Below are positions 6,840 to 14,392 of a stretch of 17,450 nucleotides of DNA, piece after piece (the stretch's first letter is position 1; each line of letters starts with the position of its first letter). Source of the DNA: an uncultured Acidobacteriota bacterium. Lineage in GTDB: Bacteria; Acidobacteriota; Terriglobia; Terriglobales; CAINCZ01. The translations under genes and the position numbers were made by a program. Under the pieces are notes generated by a model. The model did not search any database. It saw only the letters and a list, made by a program, of their open reading frames with translations, and was not told the DNA's origin. The stretch spans positions 1-17,450 of the forward strand of contig CAINCZ010000120.1 in assembly GCA_903847195.1 (NCBI GenBank). Reading direction: 5' to 3'.

Positions 6840-7445
6840 CTATTTTTGCGAGCGCCCCACCATTCCCGCCGCCATCGAGCGCGCATCGAGCCGCGTGAGC
6901 CGCTTCTCCTGCCCCGGAGTGAGTAAAGAAGTATGCGCCACCCGGCACAGGTGCTCCGCAATGAACCAGACGGGCTTCTCCGAGGTCATCCATTCTAGGG
7001 GGTCGAAGCGCGCCAGGTCGATGGCACGCGAGTAGGCGCGCAGGGTGCGCTCGCCGCGCAGGTTGTAGTAGCCGTCGAAAAAGCTCACGGCCAGCTCGCG
7101 CAGCGTGCGGTGTATGGGCTCGCGAAAGCGCAGGCCCGCGAAATTCGATTTGCCGACCGCTCCCCAGCATCCCTTGTACTGGTAAACGGCCAGCACGTGA
7201 TCGTCGTCGCGCACCGCCTCCAGATCCCAGAGCAGCGGCCTGAATCCATTCACCCGCAGCGCCGCGGCCGCAAAGATCGCGCCTTCCAGGCAATGCGCCG
7301 TTCGTTCGTTGAGCACGCGGCGAGGCGACCATGCGCTCTGCGCATGGTGATAAGGCAGGCTGTCAAGGAACCGCTGGACCAGCGCCGGCGTGCGCAGGGC
7401 GCGCAGGCCGCGCAGTTCCGATGGCGTGAAGCCGTAGCTTTGCAT
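6840..7445 (-). CDS. transglutaminase-like cysteine-protease-fold protein
   Basis: A 201-residue protein I do not recognise by name. It has the layout of a minimal transglutaminase-like or papain-fold enzyme: SPRRVLNERTAHCLEGAIFAAA places Cys52 at the start of a helix, DDDHVLAVY gives His83, and Asn101 or a nearby residue could complete the triad. No signal peptide or membrane segment is seen, so it is likely cytoplasmic. The region just upstream of the ATG at 7445 has no convincing Shine-Dalgarno; no better start is visible. The last residues (GMVGRSQK) are encoded by a half-copy of the local palindromic repeat, so the natural C-terminus may have been replaced. It diverges from the MFS gene and converges on the BKACE gene. 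Fold likely, substrate unknown. Confidence 0.7.
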   Translation of the reverse strand: MQSYGFTPSELRGLRALRTPALVQRFLDSLPYHHAQSAWSPRRVLNERTAHCLEGAIFAAAALRVNGFRPLLWDLEAVRDDDHVLAVYQYKGCWGAVGKSNFAGLRFREPIHRTLRELAVSFFDGYYNLRGERTLRAYSRAIDLARFDPLEWMTSEKPVWFIAEHLCRVAHTSLLTPGQEKRLTRLDARSMAAGMVGRSQK

Positions 7446-7533
7446 GAGGAAGATTTAACCACAGAGGAAGCAGACGGCAAGCGGATCTTGTCGGCCCTCC
7501 AGTGGCCCGGGTATGCGCCCCGCATGCCGGGTG

Positions 7534-7572
7534 CCCCATCTTCGCGGCCCGTCTTTGGCCGCTGAGGTGGGG
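7534..7572. repeat. palindromic repeat R3
   Basis: CCCCATCTTCGCGGCC (7534-7549) and GGCCGCTGAGGTGGGG (7557-7572) pair with a few mismatches or G-U pairs around a 7-base loop, with the same GGTGCCCC header. It lies between two divergent genes, so it cannot be only a terminator. Confidence 0.8.
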
Positions 7573-7649
7573 ATTTCGACTTTCGTCGCCATAGATCTTC
7601 GACGCTGGCCCCGACGCAGTCTGCGCAGCGCCCGCGCCTCTTTTGTTTC

Positions 7650-7677
7650 TTGCATTCATCCCGCACTGATTTAACAT
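7650..7677 (+). promoter_or_regulatory. candidate promoter for the MFS transporter
   Basis: TTGCAT, 16-base spacer, TAACAT, about 80 bases ahead of the transporter ATG. The -10 matches consensus at 4 of 6 positions and the -35 at 3 of 6. Modest support. Confidence 0.3.
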
Positions 7678-7758
7678 TCTCAGAAAAGAGCTTGGGACCG
7701 CACCAGCCGCGCTGCGCCTTCCGCGACGCGCGAATTCACGTCCCCTTTGGAGCACAGC

Positions 7759-9057
7759 ATGTCGGCCACGCAGACGCCCACCCCAAACGCCGCCCCGAAC
7801 CCCGACCGCATCACCCGCGACATGTGGATGAGCCTCGGAGGCGCCTTCGCCGGCTGGACGCTGGACGCCATGGACTGGATGCTGCTCGCCCTCGCCCTGC
7901 CGCTGATCGAGGTCGACTTCCACGTCTCGCTGCGCCAGGTCGCGCTGCTGGCCACACTCACCCTGTTCGGCGCCGCCATCGGCGGCACGCTCATGGGCAT
8001 CATCGCCGACTACTTCGGCCGCGTCCGCACCCTGATGCTCACCATGATCATCTACGGCGTCTTCACCGCCGCCTGCGGAGTCGCCCAGACCTTCAACCAG
8101 TTGCTCATCCTGCGCATCATCACCGGCTTCGGACTCGGCGGCGAATGGGGCGTCGGCACCACCCTCGTCAGCGAATACTGGCCCGACAAATACCGCGCCA
8201 AGTGCACATCGTTCGTGCACAGCGGCTGGCCGGTCGGTTACGGCCTGGCCACGCTGGCCTACCTGTGGGTCACGCCGCACTGGGGATGGCGCGGCCTGTT
8301 CTTCATCGGCATCATTCCGGCCATCGTCGCCATCTGGTTCCGTACCGCCGTGCCTGAGCCGCAGGACTTCAAGGACACCCAGGAAAAGCGCGCCGCCACT
8401 CACGCCGCCGGTGAAGCGGCGCCCAAGTTCCCGCTGGTTCAGCTGTTCTCGCGCTCCCGCATCCGCATCACGCTGCTCGGCGGCTTGCTGGCCAGCGGCG
8501 CTCTGATGGCCTACTGGGGATCGGCTACCTGGCTGCCGTCCTATCTGGTCAAGTCTCGCGGCCTCAACATCGTCAAGACCGCCGGCTTCCTGATCTTCCT
8601 TAACGCCGGAGCCTTCCTCGGCTATCAGTTTTTCGGCTGGCTCGCCGACAAGCATGGACGCCGCCTGTCCTTCACGCTCGGCATGTTCGGCTCCATCCTT
8701 GTGACGTTGGCATATGTGATGATGGGCGACGAACGCGCCCTGCTCTACTTCGGACCGATCTTCGGCTTCGTCAGCTACGGATTCTTCGGCCCCTTCGGCG
8801 CCTTCATCAGTGAGCTATTTCCCGCCGAATCGCGCGCCACCGGCACCACGCTGGTCTTCAACATCGGACGCTGCGCCTCAATGGCCTCGCCCTACATCAT
8901 CGGCGCGCTGGCTGAAACCCGCGGCCTCGGCTTCGGCCTCGGCGCCACCGTGGTCTTCAACCTAATAGGATTGGCCGCGCTGTTCCTGCTGCCGGAGACG
9001 GTGAAAGCAGGCGTGAGGATGTTCGATTCCTCCAGCGCCGGCAACAAAGCGGAATAG
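7759..9057 (+). CDS. MFS transporter, carboxylate/aromatic-acid:proton symporter type
   Basis: A 432-residue major facilitator with about twelve hydrophobic segments, in the inner membrane. TM1 carries GWTLDAMDWML with Asp36 and Asp39, the paired-acid signature of the AAHS (PcaK/BenK) and SHS (NanT, Jen1) proton symporters of organic acids. The loop 2-3 motif GIIADYFGRVR (80-90) and its repeat GWLADKHGRR in the second half are clear, as is GLGGEWGVG in TM4. The ATG at 7759 is preceded by GGAG 7 bases upstream; a TTG four codons earlier is the only alternative. Its position between the BKACE and CoA-transferase genes suggests it imports the pathway's acid substrate, which is inference. R4 follows directly. 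Transporter class certain, substrate class likely, substrate unknown. Confidence 0.92.
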   Translation: MSATQTPTPNAAPNPDRITRDMWMSLGGAFAGWTLDAMDWMLLALALPLIEVDFHVSLRQVALLATLTLFGAAIGGTLMGIIADYFGRVRTLMLTMIIYGVFTAACGVAQTFNQLLILRIITGFGLGGEWGVGTTLVSEYWPDKYRAKCTSFVHSGWPVGYGLATLAYLWVTPHWGWRGLFFIGIIPAIVAIWFRTAVPEPQDFKDTQEKRAATHAAGEAAPKFPLVQLFSRSRIRITLLGGLLASGALMAYWGSATWLPSYLVKSRGLNIVKTAGFLIFLNAGAFLGYQFFGWLADKHGRRLSFTLGMFGSILVTLAYVMMGDERALLYFGPIFGFVSYGFFGPFGAFISELFPAESRATGTTLVFNIGRCASMASPYIIGALAETRGLGFGLGATVVFNLIGLAALFLLPETVKAGVRMFDSSSAGNKAE

Positions 9058-9067
9058 AGCAGGGTGC

Positions 9068-9104
9068 CCCAGGTTCGCGCCGTGCCTTTCGGCGCTAACC
9101 TGGG
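9068..9104. repeat. palindromic repeat R4
   Basis: CCCAGGTTCGCGCC (9068-9081) and GGCGCTAACCTGGG (9091-9104) pair with one mismatch, with the GGTGCCCC header. It lies between convergent transporter and phosphatase genes and may end transcription from either side, though no long T-run follows. Confidence 0.8.
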
Positions 9105-9131
9105 CTCAAAACTCCTAACCGCAACATTCCA

Positions 9132-9797
9132 TCACAACGGTCGCGCCATCGCCGTAACATCGCGCACCAACTCGGGCCAAGCGCCGTACACCTTCACTCC
9201 CTCCGGGGCCGCCGGATACTTCGCGTAAGTACGCATCAAGGCGATGCCGCTACCTGCGCTCTTCGCCATTTCGATGTCGGTCGCCGTATCGCCAACCATC
9301 AACATCTCGCTCGTCGCAACGCCGAGCCGCTGCGAAATTGCGAGCAGCGGATCCGGCGCCGGCTTGCCCCGCGCCACATCGGCGTCCGTCAGAATCAGCG
9401 CGAACTCGCCGAGGATGCCGACCCGCGTCAGCACCTCTTCCACGTAGTCCCGGTGCGCGCTCGTGGCAATCGCCAACGGACGCTCTTTGCTCAGCGTCCG
9501 CACCGCTTCCGCTGCGCCGGGCAGCACCTGCGTCCGGCCTCTTCGCGCCTTCCAGATCGCGTCCTTCGTTACCCGGAGCCGCTTCTGCATCTCCAGCGGG
9601 ATTCCCATGCGCTCGAAGATGCGGAACCCGGCACACCCGTCCCAGAGATTCTCGAGCAGAATTGGAAGCGCCGCCGTGAATGCTGCTGATCCCTCTTGCT
9701 CCCACGCCTCGCGAAAGGCCCGATCCTGGCCTGGCATGGAGTCGGCGATCACGCCGTCGAAATCAAACACAATTGCCTGCCACACGCTCGCTGCCAT
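9132..9797 (-). CDS. HAD-superfamily phosphatase (phosphoglycolate phosphatase-like)
   Basis: A 221-residue HAD hydrolase of subfamily IA with an alpha-helical cap. All four motifs are present: FDFDGVIADS with nucleophile Asp12 and acid Asp14; ATSAH with Thr112/Ser113; KPAPDP with Lys145; and GDTATD with Asp170 and Asp174. The cap (about residues 20-90) resembles beta-phosphoglucomutase/phosphoglycolate phosphatase relatives, but the substrate cannot be assigned. The ATG at 9797 opens the first beta-strand (WQAIVFDFDGV); only a weak GGAAAG precedes it. It is alone on its strand, convergent with the transporter and divergent from the CoA-transferase genes, so a role in the neighbouring pathway is not implied. 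Confidence 0.92.
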   Translation of the reverse strand: MAASVWQAIVFDFDGVIADSMPGQDRAFREAWEQEGSAAFTAALPILLENLWDGCAGFRIFERMGIPLEMQKRLRVTKDAIWKARRGRTQVLPGAAEAVRTLSKERPLAIATSAHRDYVEEVLTRVGILGEFALILTDADVARGKPAPDPLLAISQRLGVATSEMLMVGDTATDIEMAKSAGSGIALMRTYAKYPAAPEGVKVYGAWPELVRDVTAMARPL

Positions 9798-10081
9798 GCT
9801 TTCCAGCCCCGTTTCCCATGCAAAGATGAAAGGCGATTCTACACTGCCGTGTGCAGCGCAATCCGTGCTCTTCCCTCTTCTCCCCCTTCGCCCCCTGAGG
9901 TAAAATGCTCGCTGGATCGTGGGGATCCTTTCGGCTTCATCAGCTTTATCGGTTATTCGGTAATCAGGGCCATCCCGGGACCGGACATCTTCGCGCGCCG
10001 TCGGGACTCTTTTACCCGTCGCTCGTAACCACAGCTGACCGTGGACAACTGACGTTGCCTCTCTTAACAGGAGCCAGGAGC

Positions 10082-10783
10082 ATGAACAAACTTGTGGCCA
10101 ATGCGGATGAAGCCATCCGCGATATTCAGGACGGCGCTACCATCGCGGTGGGCGGCTTCGGCCTGTGCGGCATTCCCGAGAACCTCATCAAGGCCCTGCA
10201 GCGCAAGGGCATCAAGAATCTCACCATCATCAGCAACAACGCCGGCGTGGACGACTTCGGTCTCGGCGTGCTGCTGCAGAGCCGCCAGGTGAAGAAGTGC
10301 ATCAGCACCTACGTCGGCGAGAACAAGCTCTTCGAGGAACTCGTCCTCAAGGGCGAGCTTGAACTCGACCTCGTGCCGCAGGGCACCTTCGCCGAACGCT
10401 GCCGCGCCGGCGGCGCCGGCATTCCGGCCTTCTTCACTCCCACCGGCTTCGGCACCATCATCGCCGACGGCAAGGAGACCCGCGAGTTCGACGGCAAGAT
10501 GTATGTGATGGAAAAGGCGCTCAAGGCCGACTTCTCGCTCGTCAAGGCATGGCGGGGCGACAAGTGGGGCAACCTCGTCTTCCGCAAGACGGCCCGCAAC
10601 TTCAATCCCATGATCGCTACCTGCGGCAAGGTCTGCATCGCTGAAGTCGAGGAACTGGTTGAAGTCGGCCAGCTCGATCCCGACCTCATCCACTTGCCAA
10701 GCATCTATGTGAAGCGCATCTTCCAGGGACCGTCGTACGAGAAGCGCATCGAACGGCGCACCGTGCGCCCTGCGGCGCAGTAG
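10082..10783 (+). CDS. scoA: 3-oxoacid CoA-transferase, subunit A
   Basis: A 233-residue alpha subunit of a class I CoA-transferase (succinyl-CoA:3-ketoacid or acetoacetate CoA-transferase). With subunit B it moves CoA from succinyl-CoA or acetyl-CoA to acetoacetate. The signature GGFGLCGIPENL (24-35) is intact, followed by TIISNNAGVDDFGLG and GAGIPAFFTPTGFGTIIADGKE, typical of the SCOT alpha chain. The ATG at 10082 has AGGAG 4-5 bases upstream and gives the normal MNKLVANADEAI N-terminus; the longer in-frame extension to 9905 is rejected. Subunit B follows after 37 bases. In this locus it could activate acetoacetate released by the BKACE. Acceptor specificity cannot be separated by eye from related AtoD/PcaI enzymes, although SCOT-type is favoured. 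Confidence 0.92.
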   Translation: MNKLVANADEAIRDIQDGATIAVGGFGLCGIPENLIKALQRKGIKNLTIISNNAGVDDFGLGVLLQSRQVKKCISTYVGENKLFEELVLKGELELDLVPQGTFAERCRAGGAGIPAFFTPTGFGTIIADGKETREFDGKMYVMEKALKADFSLVKAWRGDKWGNLVFRKTARNFNPMIATCGKVCIAEVEELVEVGQLDPDLIHLPSIYVKRIFQGPSYEKRIERRTVRPAAQ

Positions 10784-10820
10784 GCGCAGCGCCACCACCT
10801 GAGAGCGGAGGAATCTGAGA

Positions 10821-11519
10821 ATGTCTACTACGCCCCAAGCGGCCCCCAAGGCAGCAAAAGACAACGTGAAGCGCGACCGCATCGTGAAGCGTATCGCCAG
10901 CGAATTGCAGGATGGCTTCTACGTCAACCTCGGCATCGGCATGCCCACCCTCGTGGCCAACCACGTGCCTCCGGGCATCGACGTCGTGCTGCAAAGCGAG
11001 AACGGCATGCTCGGCATGGGCCCCTGGCCCGTCGCCGGCACCGAAGACCCCGACCTGATCAACGCCGGCAAGGAAACCGTCACCGAAATCCCCGGCACCT
11101 GCTACTTTTCCAGCTCCGACTCGTTCGCCATGATCCGCGGCGGACACGTTGACCTCAGCGTGCTCGGCGCGATGGAGGTGGACCAGAACGGCAACCTCGC
11201 CAACTGGATGATCCCCGGCAAGATGGTAAAGGGCATGGGCGGCGCCATGGACCTGGTCGCCGGCGCGCGCCGCGTCATCATCGCCATGGAGCACACCACC
11301 CGCGACGGCGTGTCCAAGATCCTGAAGAATTGCACGCTGCCGCTAACCGGCGTCGCCGTCGTAGACACCATCGTGACCGAGATGGCATACATGCGATTCG
11401 TCCCCGGCAAGGGACTGGTGCTGGAAGAAATAGCCCCCGGCCTCACCGTGGAAGACGTGGTCAAGGCCACCGAAGCCACGCTCATCGTCAGCCCCAACGT
11501 CAAGACGATGGCGTACTGA
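10821..11519 (+). CDS. scoB: 3-oxoacid CoA-transferase, subunit B
   Basis: A 232-residue beta subunit that carries the catalytic glutamate: [10 protein letters not shown] places Glu60 as the residue forming the glutamyl-CoA thioester. [13 protein letters not shown] (38-50), [15 protein letters not shown] and [13 protein letters not shown] are the expected later blocks. GGAGGAA lies 8 bases before the ATG. The first 15 residues (Ala/Lys-rich) are an extension beyond the usual start at DRIVKRIA, and are probably a flexible tail. It is co-transcribed with subunit A. It is followed after 23 bases by palindrome R5, which separates it from the thiolase. Confidence 0.93.
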   Translation: MSTTPQAAPKAAKDNVKRDRIVKRIASELQDGFYVNLGIGMPTLVANHVPPGIDVVLQSENGMLGMGPWPVAGTEDPDLINAGKETVTEIPGTCYFSSSDSFAMIRGGHVDLSVLGAMEVDQNGNLANWMIPGKMVKGMGGAMDLVAGARRVIIAMEHTTRDGVSKILKNCTLPLTGVAVVDTIVTEMAYMRFVPGKGLVLEEIAPGLTVEDVVKATEATLIVSPNVKTMAY

Positions 11520-11542
11520 CACGAACCCGGTAATATCTGGTG

Positions 11543-11581
11543 CCCCACCTTAGCGGCCCGCTGTTGGCCGCTAAGGTGGGG
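11543..11581. repeat. palindromic repeat R5 (perfect copy)
   Basis: CCCCACCTTAGCGGCC (11543-11558) and GGCCGCTAAGGTGGGG (11566-11581) pair over 16 of 16 bases around CGCTGTT. It is the best copy in the window and sits between two genes of the same orientation. The following sequence GGGTTTGTTT gives it some terminator character, so it may reduce thiolase expression relative to the CoA-transferase. Confidence 0.9.
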
Positions 11582-11676
11582 GGTTTGTTTCCTCCCGAAA
11601 ATTCTCTCACCTGCGCTAGACTGTCTCTTTTCCCCGGTCCTGAATCTAATCCTGGTAAGAGAAACTGCGAGCACTC

Positions 11677-12882
11677 ATGCCCAAGAAAATCTATATCGCC
11701 GCCTACGACCAGTCGAAATTCGGCAAACTCGGTAACGTCACCGTCCCAGCCATTATCAGCAGCGCGGTCCAAGGCGTCTGCGCGCAGATCGGCACGACGC
11801 CCGCCGCGCTCGACGTGGCCTCCATCGGGGCCGCCTGCAACTTCTCGCTCAACGAGCAGGGGCTGCTCTCCGGCCTGGTCGCCTCCGTGCCGGGCATGGA
11901 GTCCAAGCCCATCGAGATGGTCGAGAACGCCTGCGCCTCCGGCGGACAGGCCGTGCTCTCTGTGATGCAGAAGCTGCAACTCGGCCACGGCGAAACCGGC
12001 ATCGCCATCGGCTACGAGAAAATGCGCGACGACGCCGGCAAGATGGACGGCGCGTTGATCGGCAAGGTCCTCGGATTCTATTCGCACCCCGAGGAGCGCC
12101 CCGGCAAGGTCTACATCTTCCCGCATCTGTTCGCCGAGATCATGCGCGACTACATGGCGCGCTGGGGCGTCACCGAGGCCGATCTCGCCCACATCGCCGT
12201 CGCCGAGTACGCCAACGCCCGCTCGAATCCCTGCGCGCAGATGCGCAACGTGCAGCTCACGGTTGAGCAGGCGACGAAGATCGAGGGCATCAACCGCTAC
12301 GTCATCGAGGGACTGCCGCTCAAAACCTACGATAGTTCGCAGGTCAGCGACGGCTACGCCGCCATGATCCTCGCCACCGCAGAGGGATTGCAGAAGCTGG
12401 GAGTGCCTAAGTCCGCCTGCGTCGAGATCGCCGGCTGGGGACAGGCGACCGACCCGCTCAAGAAGGAAGGCCGCGACGTTCTCCATCCGGCCGGTGCCTA
12501 CCGCGCCATGAACGCCGCTTACCAGCGCGCCGGGCTCACCTCGGCCGACGTCAACGTCGCCGAAGTGCACGACTGCTTCACCGTCATGGGCGCTATCGCC
12601 ACCGAAGTAATCGGCAAGGCCGCACCCGGCCAGGGCGCGCGCTATTGGGTGGAAGGCAAGGCCTCCGTCACGGGCGAGTGCGCCATCAACACGAGCGGCG
12701 GATTGATCGCCAAGGGCCATCCCATCGGCGCCACCGGCATCGCCATGATCGGCTGGTCAGCCTGGCAACTGCTCGACAAGTGCCCGCCCGAGTTGCAGGT
12801 GAAGAACCCGAAGGCCGCCGCCACCTTCAACATCGGCGGCCCGCTCTGCGCCTCCGTCTGTACCTTGCTGAAGCGGGCGTAA
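11677..12882 (+). CDS. SCP2-type thiolase (acetyl-CoA acetyltransferase-like)
   Basis: A 401-residue thiolase of the SCP-x/SCP2 class. Cys86 in VENACASGG is the acyl-accepting nucleophile; VHDCFT (298-302) supplies the HDC motif that replaces the NEAF motif of classical thiolases; GGLIAKGHPIGATG (341-354) holds the catalytic His348. The family cleaves 3-ketoacyl-CoA with CoA. SCP2-type members often act on branched or bulky acyl chains, and some are annotated as acetoacetyl-CoA thiolases. Only a weak ribosome-binding site precedes the ATG, but MPKKIYIAAYDQSKFG is the expected N-terminus. A -10-like TAGACT lies at 11617. It could cleave acetoacetyl-CoA, or the beta-keto thioester of the other product of this locus. 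A strong terminator follows. Confidence 0.9.
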   Translation: MPKKIYIAAYDQSKFGKLGNVTVPAIISSAVQGVCAQIGTTPAALDVASIGAACNFSLNEQGLLSGLVASVPGMESKPIEMVENACASGGQAVLSVMQKLQLGHGETGIAIGYEKMRDDAGKMDGALIGKVLGFYSHPEERPGKVYIFPHLFAEIMRDYMARWGVTEADLAHIAVAEYANARSNPCAQMRNVQLTVEQATKIEGINRYVIEGLPLKTYDSSQVSDGYAAMILATAEGLQKLGVPKSACVEIAGWGQATDPLKKEGRDVLHPAGAYRAMNAAYQRAGLTSADVNVAEVHDCFTVMGAIATEVIGKAAPGQGARYWVEGKASVTGECAINTSGGLIAKGHPIGATGIAMIGWSAWQLLDKCPPELQVKNPKAAATFNIGGPLCASVCTLLKRA

Positions 12883-12906
12883 TCGCCCGGACCTTCCATA
12901 AACAAA

Positions 12907-12935
12907 AGCCCCTCTCTGCACTTCAGAGAGGGGCT
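12907..12935. terminator. bidirectional rho-independent terminator
   Basis: AGCCCCTCTCTG (12907-12918) pairs perfectly with CAGAGAGGGGCT (12924-12935), 12 bp, loop CACTT. An A-rich side (AAACAAA) and a T-rich side (CTTCT) flank it. It lies between the convergent thiolase and nitronate monooxygenase-like genes and can serve both. Confidence 0.92.
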
Positions 12936-12955
12936 CTTCTAATCAATCCATGGGA

Positions 12956-14392
12956 TCAGAGCGCCGGCCGGCCGGCTCCACGCAGCAGGATTTCGACCAC
13001 ATCCGCCGCGCTGTAACTGCCGCCCTTGATGCTCTGGAAGCGGTTAATTTCGTTCAGGTCATCACCGCAAGTGATGAGACACGGCTCGATCCCGGCGCCG
13101 TTGCGAATCTGCGGATGTCCGATGTTGGCCAGCAGGGCGTTGCAGAGGCACTTCTTGCCGATCGCCTTCTCCGCCCGTCCGCCTTTGGCCACGTAGGCCG
13201 CAACCGGCTCGGCTGCACAACGGTACCCAATCTCGCCATCCGCTTTCCGGTATGGCTCGCGCAAATAGCCGATGTCGCAGATGCGCGGCCGGCTGGCGTA
13301 TACGTCGCTATCGGAGGCCGAACCCTCCAGTTGCGCCGCCTTGAACGGAAACCCGGTGGGTGAACTCAAGGGATCGGTAAAGACGTGTGCCGTGCCGGCA
13401 AATCCCTGATCCGCCAGCGCGCGTTTGCACTCCTCCAGCAACGACGATTCCGCGCAGAACGCAAACGCCGTGCCTACCTGCACGCCTTCCGCTCCGGCCG
13501 CCAGCGCCTGCGCCAACTTCTCCGGAGTGCCGTAACCGCCGGCCAGCCAGAAAGGCACGCCGAACTTGGCAATCGCCTCCAAGTCAACCTTGTCGCGCTC
13601 GCCGTAGATCGGTTCCCCGCCGTTGGTAAATTCGGTTTTTCCCCGCGGCGGCGCATTGTGCCCGCCGGCGGTCGGTCCCTCGACTACAAAACCATCCACC
13701 TTGCCGTTCGCTTTCTTGAGCAGCGCACCAGCCAGGACGGTGGAAGAGACAATCGCCAGAAACTTGGGGCGCACCAGCGGCGCCAGCGGAGTCTCCATGA
13801 AGTCCTGCGGCGAGAACGTCATCACCCCATCGTCCTCGGCCTGCATGCCCGCAATCTGCAGCGGATAGCCCGCCGATTCGTGGTTGACGAAATGATCGAG
13901 CATCCCCGGGATTTTCACGGGAATGCCGGCACCCATCAGCACGTATCCCACTCCGGCCAGCATGGCACCGTAAATCGAGGGCAGGTGAAGATACTGGATC
14001 TTCTCCAGGTAGTTGATGCCCACGGCGTTGCCGTGCCCCTGGCGCGCCAGCCACACCTCGACGAAATTGGCGACAATGCACATCTCGCACAACGTCCGCG
14101 AGCTGTCCTTGACCGGCATCGGCGGACAGCGGTATGCCGTGCGCTCCTGCTTGCCGCCCTCAATAAAATAGGCCTGCCACACCCGCGCGGCCATCTGCGG
14201 AAATGGGAAATGGGCAAGCGCACGCCGCATATGCCCACCCGGATCGCCGTCCTGCAGGCGACGGGCAAGAATCTGGTCGAGAGCCGTTCCAGAAACAACA
14301 CCGAGTTGACCGGTCATGGAGACAGCCTGCGCCAGTTGCCAACTGGACACGCCAGCGCCCATGCCCCCCTGGATAATTATGGGATTGTTCAC
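12956..14392 (-). CDS. nitronate monooxygenase / 2-nitropropane dioxygenase-like FMN protein
   Basis: A 478-residue flavin TIM-barrel protein. IIIQGGMGAGVSSW (5-18) is the N-terminal FMN-binding strand. VVEGPTAGGHN (236-246) is the conserved loop carrying the glycine-glycine-histidine, and WLAGGYGTPEKL (282-293) with EGVQVGTAFAF (302-312) are phosphate-binding strands. It is longer than fungal or Pseudomonas nitronate monooxygenases (about 330-380 residues). A C-terminal segment carries RCAAEP, KKCLCN and PCLITCGDDL, and the N-terminal half has RCPP and LCEMC. These clustered cysteines recall a bacterial subgroup often labelled NMO or PfaD-like; their role is not known to me. The start is GTG at 14392, with AGGA 6 bases upstream. 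It converges on the thiolase. Flavoprotein class sure, reaction uncertain. Confidence 0.85.
   Translation of the reverse strand: MNNPIIIQGGMGAGVSSWQLAQAVSMTGQLGVVSGTALDQILARRLQDGDPGGHMRRALAHFPFPQMAARVWQAYFIEGGKQERTAYRCPPMPVKDSSRTLCEMCIVANFVEVWLARQGHGNAVGINYLEKIQYLHLPSIYGAMLAGVGYVLMGAGIPVKIPGMLDHFVNHESAGYPLQIAGMQAEDDGVMTFSPQDFMETPLAPLVRPKFLAIVSSTVLAGALLKKANGKVDGFVVEGPTAGGHNAPPRGKTEFTNGGEPIYGERDKVDLEAIAKFGVPFWLAGGYGTPEKLAQALAAGAEGVQVGTAFAFCAESSLLEECKRALADQGFAGTAHVFTDPLSSPTGFPFKAAQLEGSASDSDVYASRPRICDIGYLREPYRKADGEIGYRCAAEPVAAYVAKGGRAEKAIGKKCLCNALLANIGHPQIRNGAGIEPCLITCGDDLNEINRFQSIKGGSYSAADVVEILLRGAGRPAL

Larger units (their letters stand above)
7446..7758. other. 313-bp divergent interval between the transglutaminase-like and MFS genes
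   Basis: No gene is seen. It holds palindrome R3 (7534-7572) and a possible plus-strand promoter for the transporter, TTGCAT (7650-7655), 16 bases, TAACAT (7672-7677). The rest is featureless to my reading. Confidence 0.4.

Noticed and set aside
6715..7572. Repeated palindromes as a CRISPR array
   Set aside because: Spacing is irregular, copies diverge, genes lie between them and no cas genes are present.
7363..8655. 430-codon minus-strand frame across the transporter start
   Set aside because: Low-complexity Gly/Asp/Gln-rich sequence that overlaps a well-supported MFS gene and the transglutaminase-like gene; no motif.
9905..10081. N-terminal extension of CoA-transferase subunit A
   Set aside because: The AGGAG site and the family's usual first residues point to the ATG at 10082; the extension is unrelated in composition.
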